NCBI GenBank assembly: GCA_948823415.1
Contig: CAQKRU010000016.1
Coordinates: forward strand, 1-18,174
Reading direction: 5' to 3'
DNA from: an uncultured Eubacteriales bacterium
GTDB taxonomy: Bacteria; Bacillota; Clostridia; Oscillospirales; Acutalibacteraceae
Length of the DNA stretch: 18,174 nucleotides
Part shown: positions 1 through 6,469 of the stretch, piece by piece
Layout: every line of letters starts with the position of its first letter
Position numbering within the stretch: the first letter of the stretch is position 1
Made by a program: the position numbers and the translations under genes
The notes under the pieces: generated by a model
Database searches by the model: none
What the model saw: only the letters and a program-made list of their open reading frames with translations
What the model was told of the DNA's origin: nothing

Positions 1-219
1 TATAATCATTAAAACAAAAATAAATAAACTTGATTTTAAAATGATTCCCATAGCCTTGTCAGAGCTCATACTTATCAAATTATCGGTAAGATGCCTTACT
101 ATGAATGGAATTATTAGCACTACTGTCGCACTCAAAAATGAAAATAATAAATCCAATAAGAAAATTTTTTTATACGATTTATAATAAGATAAAAGCTTCC
201 TCCATCTTTTAGTTCCCAT
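1..219 (-). CDS. ABC transporter, N-terminal membrane part (partial, runs off the window)
   Basis: The reverse strand reads 73 codons without a stop from an ATG at 219-217 to the window edge. The peptide starts MGTKRWRKLLSYYKSYKK, then has a hydrophobic segment (about residues 19-42), IVRHLTDNLI, and a second hydrophobic stretch at the edge. This is the usual start of a half-size ABC exporter (membrane domain first, ATPase domain later): cytosolic basic helix, TM1, then a VRxLTDNL-like extracellular loop. A good ribosome-binding site (GAGAAGG) lies 9 bases before the ATG. The start is 14 bases after the stop of the ABC-F remnant on the same strand, so the two were probably once one operon. 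The ATPase half is outside the window, so the substrate cannot be judged; a multidrug or lipid/peptide exporter is the generic expectation. Confidence 0.72.
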   Translation of the reverse strand, partial: MGTKRWRKLLSYYKSYKKIFLLDLLFSFLSATVVLIIPFIVRHLTDNLISMSSDKAMGIILKSSLFIFVLMII

Positions 220-233
220 AATTATATACCTTC

Positions 234-458
234 TCACACTTTTAAAACTTTTGTAGCAACATTTTTAGCAAAAATGTAATCATGATCTACAAAAATTATA
301 GTGGGCTTAAACTTCAAAATCAAATCTTCAATTTGTATGCGAGATAAAATATCAAGGAAATTAAGTGATCCATCCCATAAGTACAAATGACGCACCCAAT
401 TTGAGAAGAATATGAAATCTGTCGACTGGATTTTACAAAAATCTTTACAAAAAAGCAA
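234..458 (-). pseudogene. ABC-F ATPase, C-terminal remnant
   Basis: The last 50 or so codons (about 234-400) read RHLYLWDGSLNFLDILSR, then IQIEDLILKFKPTIIFVDHD and an ATK tail. This matches the end of the second ATPase domain of ABC-F proteins of the Lsa/Vga type: Walker B LYIWDEPLN, D-loop LDI, H-switch IxxDHD or EHD. Those proteins bind the ribosome and some displace antibiotics. Everything before Walker B (Walker A, linker, signature, whole first domain) is missing; the 20 codons before it do not resemble the family. The Walker B glutamate is Gly and the following Pro is Ser (WDGS for WDEP), so even this piece could not hydrolyse ATP normally. I read it as a decayed 3' fragment. The exact left end of homology is uncertain. 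Confidence 0.7.
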
Positions 459-480
459 AAGAGCCCATAATACTGGGCTC
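442..480 (-). terminator. Rho-independent terminator of the lectin-like gene
   Basis: Perfect 7-bp stem GAGCCCA / TGGGCTC (461-480) with a 6-nt loop. On the reverse strand it is followed by TTTTGCTTTTTT. It lies 75 bases after the stop of the lectin-like gene and isolates that gene from the ABC-F remnant downstream. Confidence 0.85.
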
Positions 481-555
481 TCAGGTTTGATTCCATTACG
501 GTCTGCTTTTTTTCAAAAAATCAGATGGCTTACTTCGGACCTTTGCTGTACATTT

Positions 556-2175
556 TTAATTGTTAGGGAAAAATATGATACGGAGGTCCGTTGCGGCACT
601 GTAGTCCGTTCCCGTTGCGACATTAAATATGATTCCATATATTCCACTGTTGGTGGGAGCGTTGGTGCTTTTGTTACCCTTCGAATCGACATATATTATG
701 AGGGTAATTTCTCCCATGCCCGTTATGCCAGGCTTTGGCACGATGGTTACAATTTTTGGGGCGCCATCGTAGACCAAATTCTCTGGCAGAATGCACACAA
801 AATCGTCTGCTGTCGGTATTTTTAGAATTTTAAAGCTCAAGGGCACCGCTGGGAAAGTGTTGCCGTAAGGGTCGGATTGATTCACCGAAACGGTATGCGT
901 GGCGCCGGGAAGGCCGCTTAGCGGCGCAGACCAGTGACCATCGAGGTCCACTTGCGTTTTGGCAAGGATTTTGTCACCCTCAACGATAGTTACAATGTAG
1001 CCGGGCGCGCCGGTGCCAGAAATCGTCACTGCGGCGCCGGGGCCAAACACCGCGTTTTGGGCGGGGGCCGTAACCGTCGTCTGTTTGGTGATGTTCGTGC
1101 TCACGATTACTGAGCCGGCCAAAGTGGTGCTGTTTCCCCATAAGCGATCGCCGTACTCGATCGTGTAGCCCGCTATTACACTATGAGAAAGAGGGAAATC
1201 GTTAAACCCCCCAGATCCTGATAAAGTTCCTAGATATGCTTCTCCGTTAGAATTATCTGGTTGTATATTGTCCCATGGAGCGTAATTATACACCACATGG
1301 ACATTGGAAGCAGAACCATCATACCGTATTTTGTTGTAAAGTATGGAGTTAGTCGGGTTTGGTGCGCCGTAAGTTCCCTCTGGCATATTATCTTTTGATA
1401 TTAAGCCTGGGGAAGTCCAATTCGGATCGGTTGGCTTAAAGCAACTCTCCGGCCCACATGCCCAGTAGAAATACCCCAGATTTTCAGAAGACACAGCTAT
1501 ATCGGTAGTTCCCATGTTAGATGCTTTGAGCCGCAAGCCGCCAAGGAATCCTTTGGGAACCACACCTTCGGTTGCAGAATATTTTTTATAAAAATCGTCC
1601 TCTTCCTTCGAGGTGATTACAGCTAAATATCCCTTCCAGCCACCAATTTCGGAGTTCAGCGCCTCTTTATATGCGTCAGTCCAAGAGATTCCGGCCTTGG
1701 GAACGTATTTGTAAAAGTGCCCTGTGCCAGGAAAATAGTGCACATCGTTAGGAATCTCCGATTCGCTCAAAAGAATGCTTATAGACTGCGAAGAGTTGCA
1801 CTTGTACTGCACGTTTCGTAAGAGTTCTTGCACACTGGCACCCGCTTCTGTCTTTGTGCACGTAACGAGAGTGTTGGTATTGTCATCGCTGAGCTTAAAT
1901 CCAGCCGTCGGCTTCACTATTATTTCGGAATTTGTCGTGTCCGCCCCAGAATATGAAATCTGGACAAATTTAATTGATGACGCTCCAGAAACATTCAGCC
2001 ACGGGAACGTGCAGCATGAAAAGTCATCGCTCCAGCGCTGCAACCCAAAGTTCACCACAACGTCAATCCCGCCACCATTCGAGCATTCTGCGGTATTGCT
2101 TATTTGCAAGCACGCAAAAGGCCCCATAAAAATCCCCGCCAGAACGCACAAAACCATCTTTTTCATAGTTTTCAT
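556..2175 (-). CDS. Secreted lectin-like, Ig-like domain surface protein
   Basis: 539 aa from the ATG at 2175 (MKTMKKMVLCVLAG); GGTGG sits 7 bases upstream. An in-frame TTG at 2190 overlaps that site and is rejected as start. Order of parts: signal peptide (about 1-30), a Cys-containing beta-rich region (about 35-140), a C-type-lectin-like fold (about 145-360: GHFYKYV, SWTDAYKEAL, GYLAVITSKEEDDFY, then GYFYWACGPE and APWDNIQPDN), a bacterial Ig-like domain (about 370-460: GTGAPGYIVTIVEGD, DGHWSAPLSGLP), and a C-terminal MBG/YDG-like module (about 462-539: LPENLVYDGAPK, GITGMGEI). No LPXTG, S-layer or other anchor is visible, so it is probably secreted or held non-covalently. Such modular proteins usually bind glycans or host/cell surfaces; the ligand here is unknown. 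The Ig-like part is much more GC-rich than its flanks. A monocistronic unit with its own terminator. Confidence 0.8.
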   Translation of the reverse strand: MKTMKKMVLCVLAGIFMGPFACLQISNTAECSNGGGIDVVVNFGLQRWSDDFSCCTFPWLNVSGASSIKFVQISYSGADTTNSEIIVKPTAGFKLSDDNTNTLVTCTKTEAGASVQELLRNVQYKCNSSQSISILLSESEIPNDVHYFPGTGHFYKYVPKAGISWTDAYKEALNSEIGGWKGYLAVITSKEEDDFYKKYSATEGVVPKGFLGGLRLKASNMGTTDIAVSSENLGYFYWACGPESCFKPTDPNWTSPGLISKDNMPEGTYGAPNPTNSILYNKIRYDGSASNVHVVYNYAPWDNIQPDNSNGEAYLGTLSGSGGFNDFPLSHSVIAGYTIEYGDRLWGNSTTLAGSVIVSTNITKQTTVTAPAQNAVFGPGAAVTISGTGAPGYIVTIVEGDKILAKTQVDLDGHWSAPLSGLPGATHTVSVNQSDPYGNTFPAVPLSFKILKIPTADDFVCILPENLVYDGAPKIVTIVPKPGITGMGEITLIIYVDSKGNKSTNAPTNSGIYGIIFNVATGTDYSAATDLRIIFFPNN

Positions 2176-2211
2176 GATATCACCACCCAATATTTATGTG
2201 TTTTTTATCCT

Positions 2212-2237
2212 ATTATATATATATATATATATTGCAA
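2212..2237 (-). promoter_or_regulatory. Possible promoter with TA-repeat spacer, lectin-like gene
   Basis: On the reverse strand a TTGCAA (2237-2232) and a TATAAT (2217-2212) flank and partly overlap an uninterrupted TA tract at 2214-2232 (9.5 units). The spacer is 14 bp, too short for a normal sigma-A promoter; one or two extra TA units would make it 16 or 18. The -10 box is about 37 bases before the ATG. Other TATATA registers inside the tract could also serve as -10, so the assignment is tentative. Confidence 0.35.
2214..2232. repeat. TA dinucleotide microsatellite (9.5 units)
   Basis: Uninterrupted alternating T/A over 19 bases, upstream of the lectin-like gene. This is the longest simple dinucleotide run I see in the window. 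Such tracts change length by slipped-strand pairing. Confidence 0.9.
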
Positions 2238-2430
2238 TATATTTTTAAGATTTTTGTATACATAAACAAATGGCGATAAAAATTTATATAAATATTAACC
2301 ACATAAAGTTTTGAATGTGTGAAATTTTAAGGTGCAGCTCCGAAGGCATACTTAGCGGAGTTTTAGGCATCAAATAATTAAAAAGTCCAGCGCTGGCGAC
2401 CTTCATTCGAACTTTTGCGCAAACAAAAAA
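2238..2430. other. Gene-free AT-rich intergenic stretch
   Basis: No credible reading frame. It contains a small inverted repeat CTCCG/CGGAG (2338-2342 with 2356-2360, followed by TTTT on the + strand) and a perfect 10-bp palindrome CCAGCGCTGG (2387-2396). Neither can be tied to a gene: there is no + strand gene upstream for the first to terminate. Confidence 0.4.
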
Positions 2431-2458
2431 AGCAGGTTGCATAAAGGCAAACCTACTC
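2423..2458 (-). terminator. Rho-independent terminator after tRNA-Leu
   Basis: On the reverse strand AGTAGG...CCTGCT pairs (one T-G wobble) and continues inward as TTGC/GCAA around a short loop, then runs into TTTTTTTG. It lies about 85 bases after the tRNA 3' end, as expected for a separately transcribed tRNA. Confidence 0.75.
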
Positions 2459-2540
2459 TTTAAAGGCCAAAGATTTTATTTTTTATACCATTAAAAGCGC
2501 ACGACATACTGGGCATTGTATCAATAGTCGAGTAAAAATA

Positions 2541-2624
2541 TGGTGCGGGTGACAGGACTTGAACCTGCACGGTGTTGCCACTAGAACCTAAATCTAGCGC
2601 GTCTGCCAATTCCGCCACACCCGC
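2541..2624 (-). tRNA. tRNA-Leu (anticodon UAG)
   Basis: 84 nt with encoded CCA. Acceptor GCGGGTG pairs with CACCCGC, discriminator A, CCA at 2543-2541. The D arm contains GGCGGAATTGGCAGACGC, typical of tRNA-Leu. The anticodon stem CTAGA/TCTAG encloses loop TTTAGGT, so the anticodon is UAG (template 2588-2590), reading CUA codons. A class II variable arm GGCAACACC follows, and the T arm has the usual GTTCAAGTC. A short reading frame across this stretch is a shadow of the tRNA. Confidence 0.97.
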
Positions 2625-2637
2625 ACAACGATGCTTA

Positions 2638-2666
2638 ATTATAGCACATATCTTAAAAATAATCAA
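2638..2666 (-). promoter_or_regulatory. Sigma-A promoter of tRNA-Leu
   Basis: Reverse strand TTGATT (2666-2661), 17-bp spacer ending in TGTGC, TATAAT (2643-2638). The predicted start of transcription falls a few bases before the tRNA 5' end. Confidence 0.8.
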
Positions 2667-2794
2667 ACATTTTTTGCTGGTTTGATAATTGCGTTAAATT
2701 AGCAAATTTGATGCAGTTGTGTAAGATCCTAGCGCGAGTATCGAATTATTATCTGTAGGTAGTGCGAGGAAGAATTTTTATAATTACCAAGCGC

Positions 2795-2945
2795 TTACCG
2801 AAGCAGCGCCGGGATAGCATAAGAGATAACTGACATGATTATGCCGGCCGTTAGCACGCCAAAAATGATGGGGGTCAGCGCGCCTTTGAGCTTAATTCGC
2901 AAGACTGAGGTTGCCAGAAGTCAGTCCACCGCCATGAGCGGGGAA
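2795..2945 (-). pseudogene. Decayed 3' copy of the COG2426 membrane protein gene
   Basis: The stretch from the TAA at 2797-2795 back to about 2910 matches the 3' end of the adjacent gene (3022-3150) at most positions. In the matching frame it reads TSVLRIKLKGALTPIIFGVL then TAGIIMSVISYAIPALLR and stop; the intact gene has SALRIKLKDALPPIILGVL then TAGIIMSVISYAIPALLW. Upstream of about 2910 the frame breaks and similarity fades by about 2945. No start codon or ribosome-binding site remains. It is a tandem partial duplication or the relic of a second gene copy. Confidence 0.82.
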
Positions 2946-2982
2946 CTACTGCTCGAGCTTTAAGGTAGTTTGAGGGAAAATG

Positions 2983-3002
2983 ATACTATTTTTTGATAGT
3001 AT
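2983..3002 (-). terminator. Weak AT-rich hairpin after the COG2426 gene
   Basis: 7-bp stem ATACTAT/ATAGTAT with a 6-nt loop, 20 bases past the stop codon. The following reverse-strand sequence (CATTTTCCC) is a poor U tract, so terminator function is doubtful. Confidence 0.3.
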
Positions 3003-3021
3003 ATATAGCTATAATAAGCAC

Positions 3022-3519
3022 TCACCAGAGCAGCGCTGGGATGGCATAAGAGATAACCGACATGATTATGCCGGCCGTTAGTACGCCTAAAATGATGGGA
3101 GGCAGCGCGTCTTTAAGCTTAATGCGCAAGGCTGAGGCCACTAGGGCTCCAGTCCAGCCGCCGGTGCCGGGCAAGGGGACTGCTACAAATACAAAAAGCC
3201 CAAGCTTTCTGTGCTTTGCAACGGATTCGCTTTTTGCGCTGGCCTTTTTTTCAAAGTGCTCGACGATTTTTTTTAGTCGAGTTCTTTTTAAAACGGCAAA
3301 AATTTTGTCGATAAACTGCAATATGAACGGCAGGGGCAGCAGATTGCCTATGACGCAAATTGGAAAAGCGTATAGCCAGCTGACTTTGAGCAGGCTTGCT
3401 GCGATGAGTCCTCCGCGCAGCTCCAGAATGGGCATTAGCGACACGATAAAAATTATGACTTCGGCTGGAATGACATTTGTCAGACCGTCTGTTATTGACG
3501 CGACTAAGGATTCTGCCAA
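3022..3519 (-). CDS. Small integral membrane protein, COG2426 (putative small multidrug export family)
   Basis: 165 aa. The start is TTG at 3519 (MAESLVASITDGL), chosen because GGGAGG lies 9 bases upstream and no nearer ATG or GTG fits. Hydrophobic helices at about 20-42, 48-68, 105-125 and 140-163 flank a basic cytosolic stretch (KRTRLKKIVEHFEKKASAKSE). The MPILELRGGLIAA motif and PLPGTGGWTGAL are hallmarks of the Sm_multidrug_ex/COG2426 family. That name rests on thin evidence; the real function is unknown. Transcribed divergently from recA with its own promoter. A broken copy of its 3' end lies directly downstream. Confidence 0.82.
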   Translation of the reverse strand: MAESLVASITDGLTNVIPAEVIIFIVSLMPILELRGGLIAASLLKVSWLYAFPICVIGNLLPLPFILQFIDKIFAVLKRTRLKKIVEHFEKKASAKSESVAKHRKLGLFVFVAVPLPGTGGWTGALVASALRIKLKDALPPIILGVLTAGIIMSVISYAIPALLW

Positions 3520-3565
3520 AATGAGCGACCTCCCTTTAATTATCCGTTTTAACCAAACTCAGATA

Positions 3566-3594
3566 ATTGTATACTAAATTCTAGGCGCGGACAA
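3566..3594 (-). promoter_or_regulatory. Promoter of the COG2426 gene
   Basis: Reverse strand TTGTCC (3594-3589), 17-bp spacer, TACAAT (3571-3566), about 47 bases before the TTG start. Confidence 0.6.
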
Positions 3595-3654
3595 GAGGTT
3601 TAAGAACTCATCTGCCCCGAATTTTAGTAAAATCTGCGCGATTTTTAATTTTTG

Positions 3655-3683
3655 TTGATTTGGAGGCAAAAAAAAGTTATAAT
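3655..3683 (+). promoter_or_regulatory. recA promoter
   Basis: TTGATT (3655-3660), 17-bp spacer, TATAAT (3678-3683), 42 bases before the recA ATG. The spacer has an A-rich run. I find no GAAC-N4-GTTC LexA box in 3520-3725. Confidence 0.75.
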
Positions 3684-3725
3684 TGTCATTAAAGAAAAAT
3701 ATTTTTCATTTATAGGAGGGCCAAA

Positions 3726-4832
3726 ATGGCGGTGGATAAGAAAAAGGCGTTGGAAACAGCGTTGGGTCAAATAGAAAAGCAGTTCGGAAAAGGCGCGGTT
3801 ATGCGGCTGGGGCAAAGTCAAACTATGCACGTGGATGCGATTCCTACGGGCTCGCTCTCTTTAGATTTAGCTTTGGGAATTGGCGGGTTGCCTCGGGGCC
3901 GGATTATAGAGATTTATGGACCGGAATCTTCGGGCAAAACCACGCTGTCACTTCATTGTATTGCGCAGGGTCAGAAAAATGGCGGCAACGTTGCATTTAT
4001 TGACGTTGAGCATGCTTTGGACCCGGTTTATGCGGCGGCTTTGGGTGTGGATGTTGACTCTTTGCTGGTTTCTCAGCCAGACACTGGCGAGCAAGCTCTC
4101 GAAATCACCGAATCTTTGGTGCGCTCCGGTGCTGTTGACATCATCGTGGTGGACTCCGTTGCAGCGCTGGTGCCGAAAGCAGAAATCGAAGGCGAGATGG
4201 GTGACGCTCACGTGGGGCTTCAAGCTCGATTGATGTCTCAGGCTTTGCGCAAGTTGGCCGGCGCTATATCTAAGTCCAACTGCATCGCGATTTTCATTAA
4301 TCAGCTGCGCGAAAAGGTCGGCATCGTTTACGGCAATCCCGAAGTTACGCCGGGCGGACGTGCTCTTAAGTTTTACTCTTCGGTTCGCATTGAGGTTAGA
4401 AAAATCGAGACTCTTAAAAATGGCACGGAGATAATCGGCGCCAGGACGCGCGCGAAGGTTGTCAAAAATAAGATTGCGCCTCCCTTTAAAGAGGCCGAGT
4501 TTGACATCATGTACGGCACGGGAATTTCGCGCGAGGGCGAGCTTTTGGACTTGGCGGTAAAGCTTGACATTGTGAAAAAGAGCGGCGCTTGGTTCTCTTA
4601 CAAAGACGAGAAATTGGGCCAGGGCCGCGATAAAGTCAAGGAGCTGTTTAAGGAGAATAAGAAGATTGCCGATAAGATCGAGAAGGAAGTCAATTCGAAT
4701 GTTGACAAGCTCTACGGAAAGGCCAACTTGAGGGCAGCTGCAAGGTCGCTTGCTACAGCGGTGGAAGTGCCCGTTGCAAAGGGCGAGGATGGCGACGTGA
4801 AGGCGAACATCGACATAACGGTGGATGATTGA
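3726..4832 (+). CDS. recA: Recombinase RecA
   Basis: 368 aa, full length for the family. RecA forms filaments on single-stranded DNA, drives strand exchange and triggers LexA self-cleavage. Walker A GPESSGKT is at residues 65-72; FIDVEHALDP and the IIVVDSVAAL Walker B follow. Loop L1 (EGEMGDAHVGLQARLMSQ) and loop L2 (EKVGIVYGNPEVTPGGRALK) are intact, and no intein interrupts it. The C-terminus is short and acidic (DITVDD), as usual. Start at ATG 3726 with AGGAGGG five bases upstream. The stop overlaps the recX start by 3 bases (TTGA), so the two are translationally coupled. Confidence 0.98.
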   Translation: MAVDKKKALETALGQIEKQFGKGAVMRLGQSQTMHVDAIPTGSLSLDLALGIGGLPRGRIIEIYGPESSGKTTLSLHCIAQGQKNGGNVAFIDVEHALDPVYAAALGVDVDSLLVSQPDTGEQALEITESLVRSGAVDIIVVDSVAALVPKAEIEGEMGDAHVGLQARLMSQALRKLAGAISKSNCIAIFINQLREKVGIVYGNPEVTPGGRALKFYSSVRIEVRKIETLKNGTEIIGARTRAKVVKNKIAPPFKEAEFDIMYGTGISREGELLDLAVKLDIVKKSGAWFSYKDEKLGQGRDKVKELFKENKKIADKIEKEVNSNVDKLYGKANLRAAARSLATAVEVPVAKGEDGDVKANIDITVDD

Positions 4833-5437
4833 CCTTGTACATAACGGGCTTAAATCGGGATAAAAAACGTCTGACTGCGGTTTTTGTTGATGGCGAGCTT
4901 TGGAATAGGCTTGACAGTGCGGTTTTAGCGCAAAACTCGATTAAAGTTGGGATGCCGGTTGATGAAAATTTTTTGACAGAATTAAAGTTTGAATCGGACT
5001 ACAAACGCGCGAAAGATCGGGCGCTGTACCTGATTTCTTTTAGAGATTATTCTGAAAAAGAATTAACGGATAAGCTAAGGAAGGATTACGGCGAAGCGGC
5101 GGCAGAGAAGGCTGTTGCCCGGATGCGGGACTTGGTGCTGGTTAATGACCTTGATTTTGCGCAGAAGTATGCCAAGGAGATGCTGTTTAACAAGCATTTT
5201 TCTAAGCGCAGAGCCGAGTTTGAGCTTTTGCAAAAGGGTATTGACAAGGACACAGTTTGCGATATTTTGTCTGAGTTAGAATACGATGCAGTTGAGCAAA
5301 TCGGGCTTTTGGTTGATAAAAAGTATCCGATGGCTTATTCTGACGAGAAGGTGAAGAAGCGTGCGGTTGCCTTTTTGCAGCGGCATGGCTACAGTTGGGA
5401 CGATATCAAGCGCTTTTTTGATTCTTGCCGCAATTAA
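4829..5437 (+). CDS. recX: RecX, RecA regulator
   Basis: 202 aa. RecX binds inside RecA filaments and blocks their extension. The N-terminal 55 residues (LYITGLNRDKKRLTAVFVDG) form the extra domain seen in Firmicute RecX. From about residue 65 the three-helix repeats typical of the family follow (ALYLISFRDYSEKELTDKL, VNDLDFAQKYAKEML, KRRAEFELLQKGI). The start is taken as TTG 4829 overlapping the recA stop; a second TTG at 4835 is equally possible and no ATG is available. Position directly after recA is the classic arrangement and supports the call. Confidence 0.9.
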   Translation: MTLYITGLNRDKKRLTAVFVDGELWNRLDSAVLAQNSIKVGMPVDENFLTELKFESDYKRAKDRALYLISFRDYSEKELTDKLRKDYGEAAAEKAVARMRDLVLVNDLDFAQKYAKEMLFNKHFSKRRAEFELLQKGIDKDTVCDILSELEYDAVEQIGLLVDKKYPMAYSDEKVKKRAVAFLQRHGYSWDDIKRFFDSCRN

Positions 5438-5484
5438 ATGTGATGACAGCTGGCTTGGTGCGAAGGTAGGTGCTTCTGAATTTT

Positions 5485-6045
5485 ATGAATCTTCCAAACA
5501 AAATCACGGTTTTGCGGATATTGCTAGTGCCCGTTTTGATGGTACTTTTGCTTGTCCCTGAAATCGATTACAGATTTTTTTTCGCGCTTTTTGTATTCGT
5601 TATTGCAGCTGGGACGGATCATCTGGACGGAAAGATAGCTAGAAAACTTGACTTGGTAACGGATTTTGGCAAGTTTTTGGATCCGCTTGCTGACAAGATG
5701 CTCGTTATGTCGGCGTTTATATGCCTTGTGGATTTAAAGCTTGTAAGCGCGGTGCCTGTTGTTATTATTTTGCTGCGCGAATTTTTGGTTACGTCGTTGC
5801 GGCTGGTTGCGATGAGCTCGGGGCAGGTTATTGCTGCGAATATTTTTGGGAAGGCCAAAACTGTGAGCCAGATTGTCGCTATAACGGTGATTTTGCTGTC
5901 TCAATGCGCTGTGCAGGCTGGGTTTACACCATTTTTCAACGGGTTGGATTTAATTAATAATTTTGTTGTTTGGGTGGCCGTCGGATTCACCGTTTTGTCG
6001 GGCTTTATATACATCAAAGAAAATTTTAATGTGATAAAAAATTAA
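5485..6045 (+). CDS. pgsA: CDP-diacylglycerol-glycerol-3-phosphate 3-phosphatidyltransferase
   Basis: 186 aa. Makes phosphatidylglycerol phosphate, the committed step to phosphatidylglycerol and cardiolipin, in the cytoplasmic membrane. The CDP-alcohol transferase signature is complete: D45, D48-G49, A52-R53, G62, D66 and D70 (DHLDGKIAR then GKFLDPLAD). Several membrane helices surround it. ATG 5485 (MNLPNKITVLRI) matches the family start. An in-frame GTG at 5470 would sit only 3 bases after AAGG, so it is less likely, though the spacing for the ATG is long. Lies 47 bases after recX and is probably co-transcribed with recA-recX. No terminator was seen before the next promoter at 6053. Confidence 0.95.
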   Translation: MNLPNKITVLRILLVPVLMVLLLVPEIDYRFFFALFVFVIAAGTDHLDGKIARKLDLVTDFGKFLDPLADKMLVMSAFICLVDLKLVSAVPVVIILLREFLVTSLRLVAMSSGQVIAANIFGKAKTVSQIVAITVILLSQCAVQAGFTPFFNGLDLINNFVVWVAVGFTVLSGFIYIKENFNVIKN

Positions 6046-6052
6046 AAAACTG

Positions 6053-6081
6053 TTGCAATTTTATCGCTTTTTGTGTATAAT
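6053..6081 (+). promoter_or_regulatory. Promoter of the cysS T-box leader
   Basis: TTGCAA (6053-6058), exactly 17 bp, TATAAT (6076-6081). It begins 8 bases after the pgsA stop and gives a leader of about 380 nt before cysS. Confidence 0.85.
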
Positions 6082-6087
6082 GTTTAT

Positions 6088-6395
6088 TGAGTAAAAGTGA
6101 ATATTTTTGCAAAAGCGTCGAGAAAGACTAGTATTCGGTGCTTGCTTGATATCAGAGAGAGAGCGCCTTTGGCTGCAAGCGCTTTTTATTGAGCGCCCGA
6201 AGAATGCACTTTTTAGCTCATAGAAGGAACCTTTTTTGAGTCGAGATTGGCTTTAAATGGCAGTATTTCTATGCGGAGTGGTCACCGTTATATGACTTTT
6301 GAGCGATAAATGCGGAGTGGAACCGTGGCTTAATTTTGATTTGGCCGCCTCTGTTTTCCTTTTTTTAGGAAGATGGGGGCTTTTTGCTTTTTTGG
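6088..6395 (+). promoter_or_regulatory. T-box riboswitch, cysteine specific
   Basis: The leader of cysS has the parts of a T-box, which senses uncharged tRNA. Stem I carries AGTA (around 6130) on its 5' side. TTCGGTGCTT pairs with GAGCGCCCGAA below the distal arm. The distal arm has CAGAGAG and the GGCTGCAAGCGCT loop. The specifier in GAATGCAC is TGC (6205-6207), a Cys codon. The T-box core GCGGAGTGGAACCGTGG lies at 6312-6328. Its TGGA bulge would pair with UCCA, fitting the U discriminator of tRNA-Cys. CCGC at 6345-6348 can pair either with GCGG at 6312-6315 (antiterminator) or with the terminator 3' arm. Uncharged tRNA-Cys should therefore raise cysS and probably mnmA transcription. Confidence 0.9.
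6343..6393 (+). terminator. T-box intrinsic terminator
   Basis: 5' arm GGCCGCCTCTGTTTTCCT (from 6343) pairs with AGGAAGATGGGGGC (6367-6380) with small mismatches, then TTTTTGCTTTTTT. It is the OFF structure of the Cys T-box and lies about 77 bases before the cysS start. Confidence 0.85.
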
Positions 6396-6469
6396 TTATA
6401 GATAGAAAGCTGACGCGCTTAGGTTTGATGAGAGTTTGCCATAAAATAATTGACAGAGGAGTGCTTTGG

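Noticed and set aside
412..825. 137-aa + strand frame
   Set aside because: Antisense to the lectin-like gene and its terminator; no ribosome-binding site and no family likeness.
2387..2396. Palindrome CCAGCGCTGG as an operator
   Set aside because: A single 10-bp palindrome far from any promoter; no second copy seen.
2460..2666. 68-aa frame on the - strand (GVAELADALDLGSSG)
   Set aside because: It is the translated tRNA-Leu; this peptide is a familiar false ORF from tRNA-Leu genes.
6299..6469. N-terminal extension of cysS
   Set aside because: Covers the T-box terminator; the true start at 6470 has a good ribosome-binding site and matches the family.
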